From the NCBI GenBank assembly GCA_964545475.1, contig CAZJGG010000071.1, forward strand, positions 1 through 14,150: DNA of 14,150 nucleotides, read 5' to 3'. The notes below the pieces were generated by a model. It was given only the letters and a program-made list of their open reading frames with translations, had not been told where the DNA came from and did no database searches. Made by a program: the position numbers and the translations under genes. The stretch is from CAZJGG01 sp964545475 (GTDB lineage: Bacteria > Bacillota > Clostridia > Lachnospirales > JAISER01). Numbering within the stretch: position 1 is the first letter of the stretch; every line of letters starts with the position of its first letter. Shown one piece after another: positions 13,082 to 14,150 of the stretch.

Positions 13082-14089
13082 TTGGGAAAGGACTTAGTTA
13101 CTAAAACACTAAAGCATGAAAAAGTGGACAGCGTTCCATGGGTACCTTTTGCCGGGGTTCATGCAGGGAAGCTTAAAGATTATAACGCTAGAGATGTTTT
13201 AACCAACGGTGATAAGCTTTATGAATCTATTATTGAAGTTTTTAAAACTTATAAGCCGGATGGGCTTCCTATTTTATTTGATTTACAGGTTGAAGCCGAA
13301 ATTTTAGGGTGCGACTTGCTCTGGGCGCAAGATACTCCTCCTTCGGTTCGTTCTCACCCATTTAAAGATACAAATGAAATGCCATGCCCGTGTTTGATAC
13401 CAAATGAAGAATCCGGAAGGCTTCCAATGATTTTAGATGTAATGAGAAGAGTGAAAGCAGAAATAGGAGAACAAGCCGCACTTTACGGGCTTATTTGTGG
13501 TCCTTTTACCCTTGCTTCCCATTTAAGAGGAACGGATCTTTTTATGGATATGGTAAAAGACGGAGAATATGTTAAAAACTTAATAGAATTTTGCACAGAG
13601 GTAAGTGTTGCAATGTCCGGCATGTATATTGATGCAGGCATGGACGTTATTGCAGTTGTTGACCCTTTAATTTCTCAAATTTCACCAAAGCATATTAAAT
13701 CTCTTATGTTTGATGCTTATACGGCTTTGTTTGATTTTATAAGAAGTAAAGATGCTTTTTCATCGTTTTTTGTATGCGGAAACGCAACTGGCCAGCTTGA
13801 CATTATGTGTCAGACAAAGCCTGATTCTGTAAGCGTTGATGAAAATGTTGATTTAGCTGTCGCAAAGCCTATTACTGATAAATATAACATAACTATAGGT
13901 GGAAATATCCCTCCTGCAACAACAATGCTTTACGGGGATGAGGAAGAAAACGTTGAATACGTTAATAATATATTAAGCAGTGTTGACCATTTTAATTTAA
14001 TTGTCAGCCCGGGCTGTGATATGCCTTATGACGTTCCTATTGAAAATGTTATAGCTATTGTAAATGTTTTAAAACCAAATGAACCCTAA
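13082..14089 (+). CDS. UroD/MtaA-superfamily (corrinoid-dependent) methyltransferase
   Basis: A 335-residue TIM-barrel protein of the uroporphyrinogen decarboxylase / MtaA-CmuA family. It opens LVTKTLKHEKVDSVPWVPFA, the usual start of methylcobalamin-dependent members, which move methyl groups between corrinoid proteins and acceptors such as thiols. Zinc-site region: MtaA-type enzymes use His-x-Cys plus a distal Cys; here the motif is FFVCGNATG, with Phe230 at the His position and Cys232 kept, and the distal Cys312 is in SPGCDMP. GGNIPPATTMLYG and the SVDENVDL segment are also family-like. The start is TTG 13082, supported by GGTAGG 7 nt upstream and by the family N-terminus. The next gene begins 17 nt downstream and looks like a corrinoid protein, so corrinoid methyl transfer is more likely than haem synthesis. 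The substrate is unknown. Confidence 0.85.
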   Translation: MGKDLVTKTLKHEKVDSVPWVPFAGVHAGKLKDYNARDVLTNGDKLYESIIEVFKTYKPDGLPILFDLQVEAEILGCDLLWAQDTPPSVRSHPFKDTNEMPCPCLIPNEESGRLPMILDVMRRVKAEIGEQAALYGLICGPFTLASHLRGTDLFMDMVKDGEYVKNLIEFCTEVSVAMSGMYIDAGMDVIAVVDPLISQISPKHIKSLMFDAYTALFDFIRSKDAFSSFFVCGNATGQLDIMCQTKPDSVSVDENVDLAVAKPITDKYNITIGGNIPPATTMLYGDEEENVEYVNNILSSVDHFNLIVSPGCDMPYDVPIENVIAIVNVLKPNEP

Positions 14090-14106
14090 AAATTAAGGAG
14101 GTTATT

Positions 14107-14150
14107 ATGAGTAAGGAAGAAATAATTAAAATGGCTTTTGATTCAATTAT
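14107..14150 (+). CDS. Start of the next operon gene, probably a corrinoid-binding protein
   Basis: ATG 14107 lies 5 nt after AAGGAGG and the frame stays open to the window edge, giving MSKEEIIKMAFDSI. Corrinoid proteins of the MtaC/MtbC type often open with a similar acidic/basic helix, and they are usual neighbours of MtaA-like genes. Only 14 residues are visible, so the identity rests mainly on context; the gene itself is well supported. Confidence 0.55.
   Translation, partial: MSKEEIIKMAFDSI

Overview
The window is AT-rich DNA with A/T-rich spacers, strong AGGAGG-type ribosome binding sites, occasional TTG starts and sigma-A-like promoters. Together with a complete SpoVB-type sporulation flippase, a CD3324-family HTH protein and a corrinoid-methyltransferase locus, this points to a spore-forming anaerobe of the Clostridia. 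That is inference; no rRNA or other taxonomic marker is present.

Layout. (1) 1-1380: a dimeric-barrel-type protein running off the left edge (-) is divergent from an AlkC-type DNA alkylation repair glycosylase (+). Each has the same 35-bp promoter/operator module, in mirror orientation. (2) 1475-2720 (-): a SAM methyltransferase and a small CD3324-type HTH protein with its own terminator and a large inverted repeat at its promoter. (3) 2789-3973 (-): an unrecognised lipoprotein with a long, hairpin-rich 5' leader; its promoter interleaves with a possible sigma-E promoter for spoVB. (4) 4293-6969 (+): spoVB with terminator, an unrecognised exported/membrane protein behind a near-consensus sigma-A promoter, and a 5'-truncated gene remnant. 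(5) 7007-9774: a perfect 15-bp palindrome, then a three-gene metal-chelate/corrinoid ABC importer operon (-; binding lipoprotein, FecCD permease, ATPase). (6) 9885-12800 (+): folC, then an NhaC antiporter with a 10-codon leader ORF ahead of it. (7) 12864-13033: a 164-bp foldback (MITE-like) element with 18-bp terminal repeats and a TTA duplication. (8) 13082-14150 (+): a UroD/MtaA-superfamily methyltransferase followed by the first codons of a second gene, probably a corrinoid protein.

Functional links: most genes are housekeeping or small transport/repair units. The most system-like pieces are the MtaA-like enzyme and its downstream partner, probably the start of a corrinoid-dependent methyl-transfer operon that leaves the window, and the BtuFCD-like importer about 3.3 kb away, which could supply corrinoid. 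I saw no CRISPR array, tRNA, rRNA, phage gene or transposase gene. The less ordinary signals are non-coding: paired operators, nested hairpins, a structured leader and a foldback repeat.
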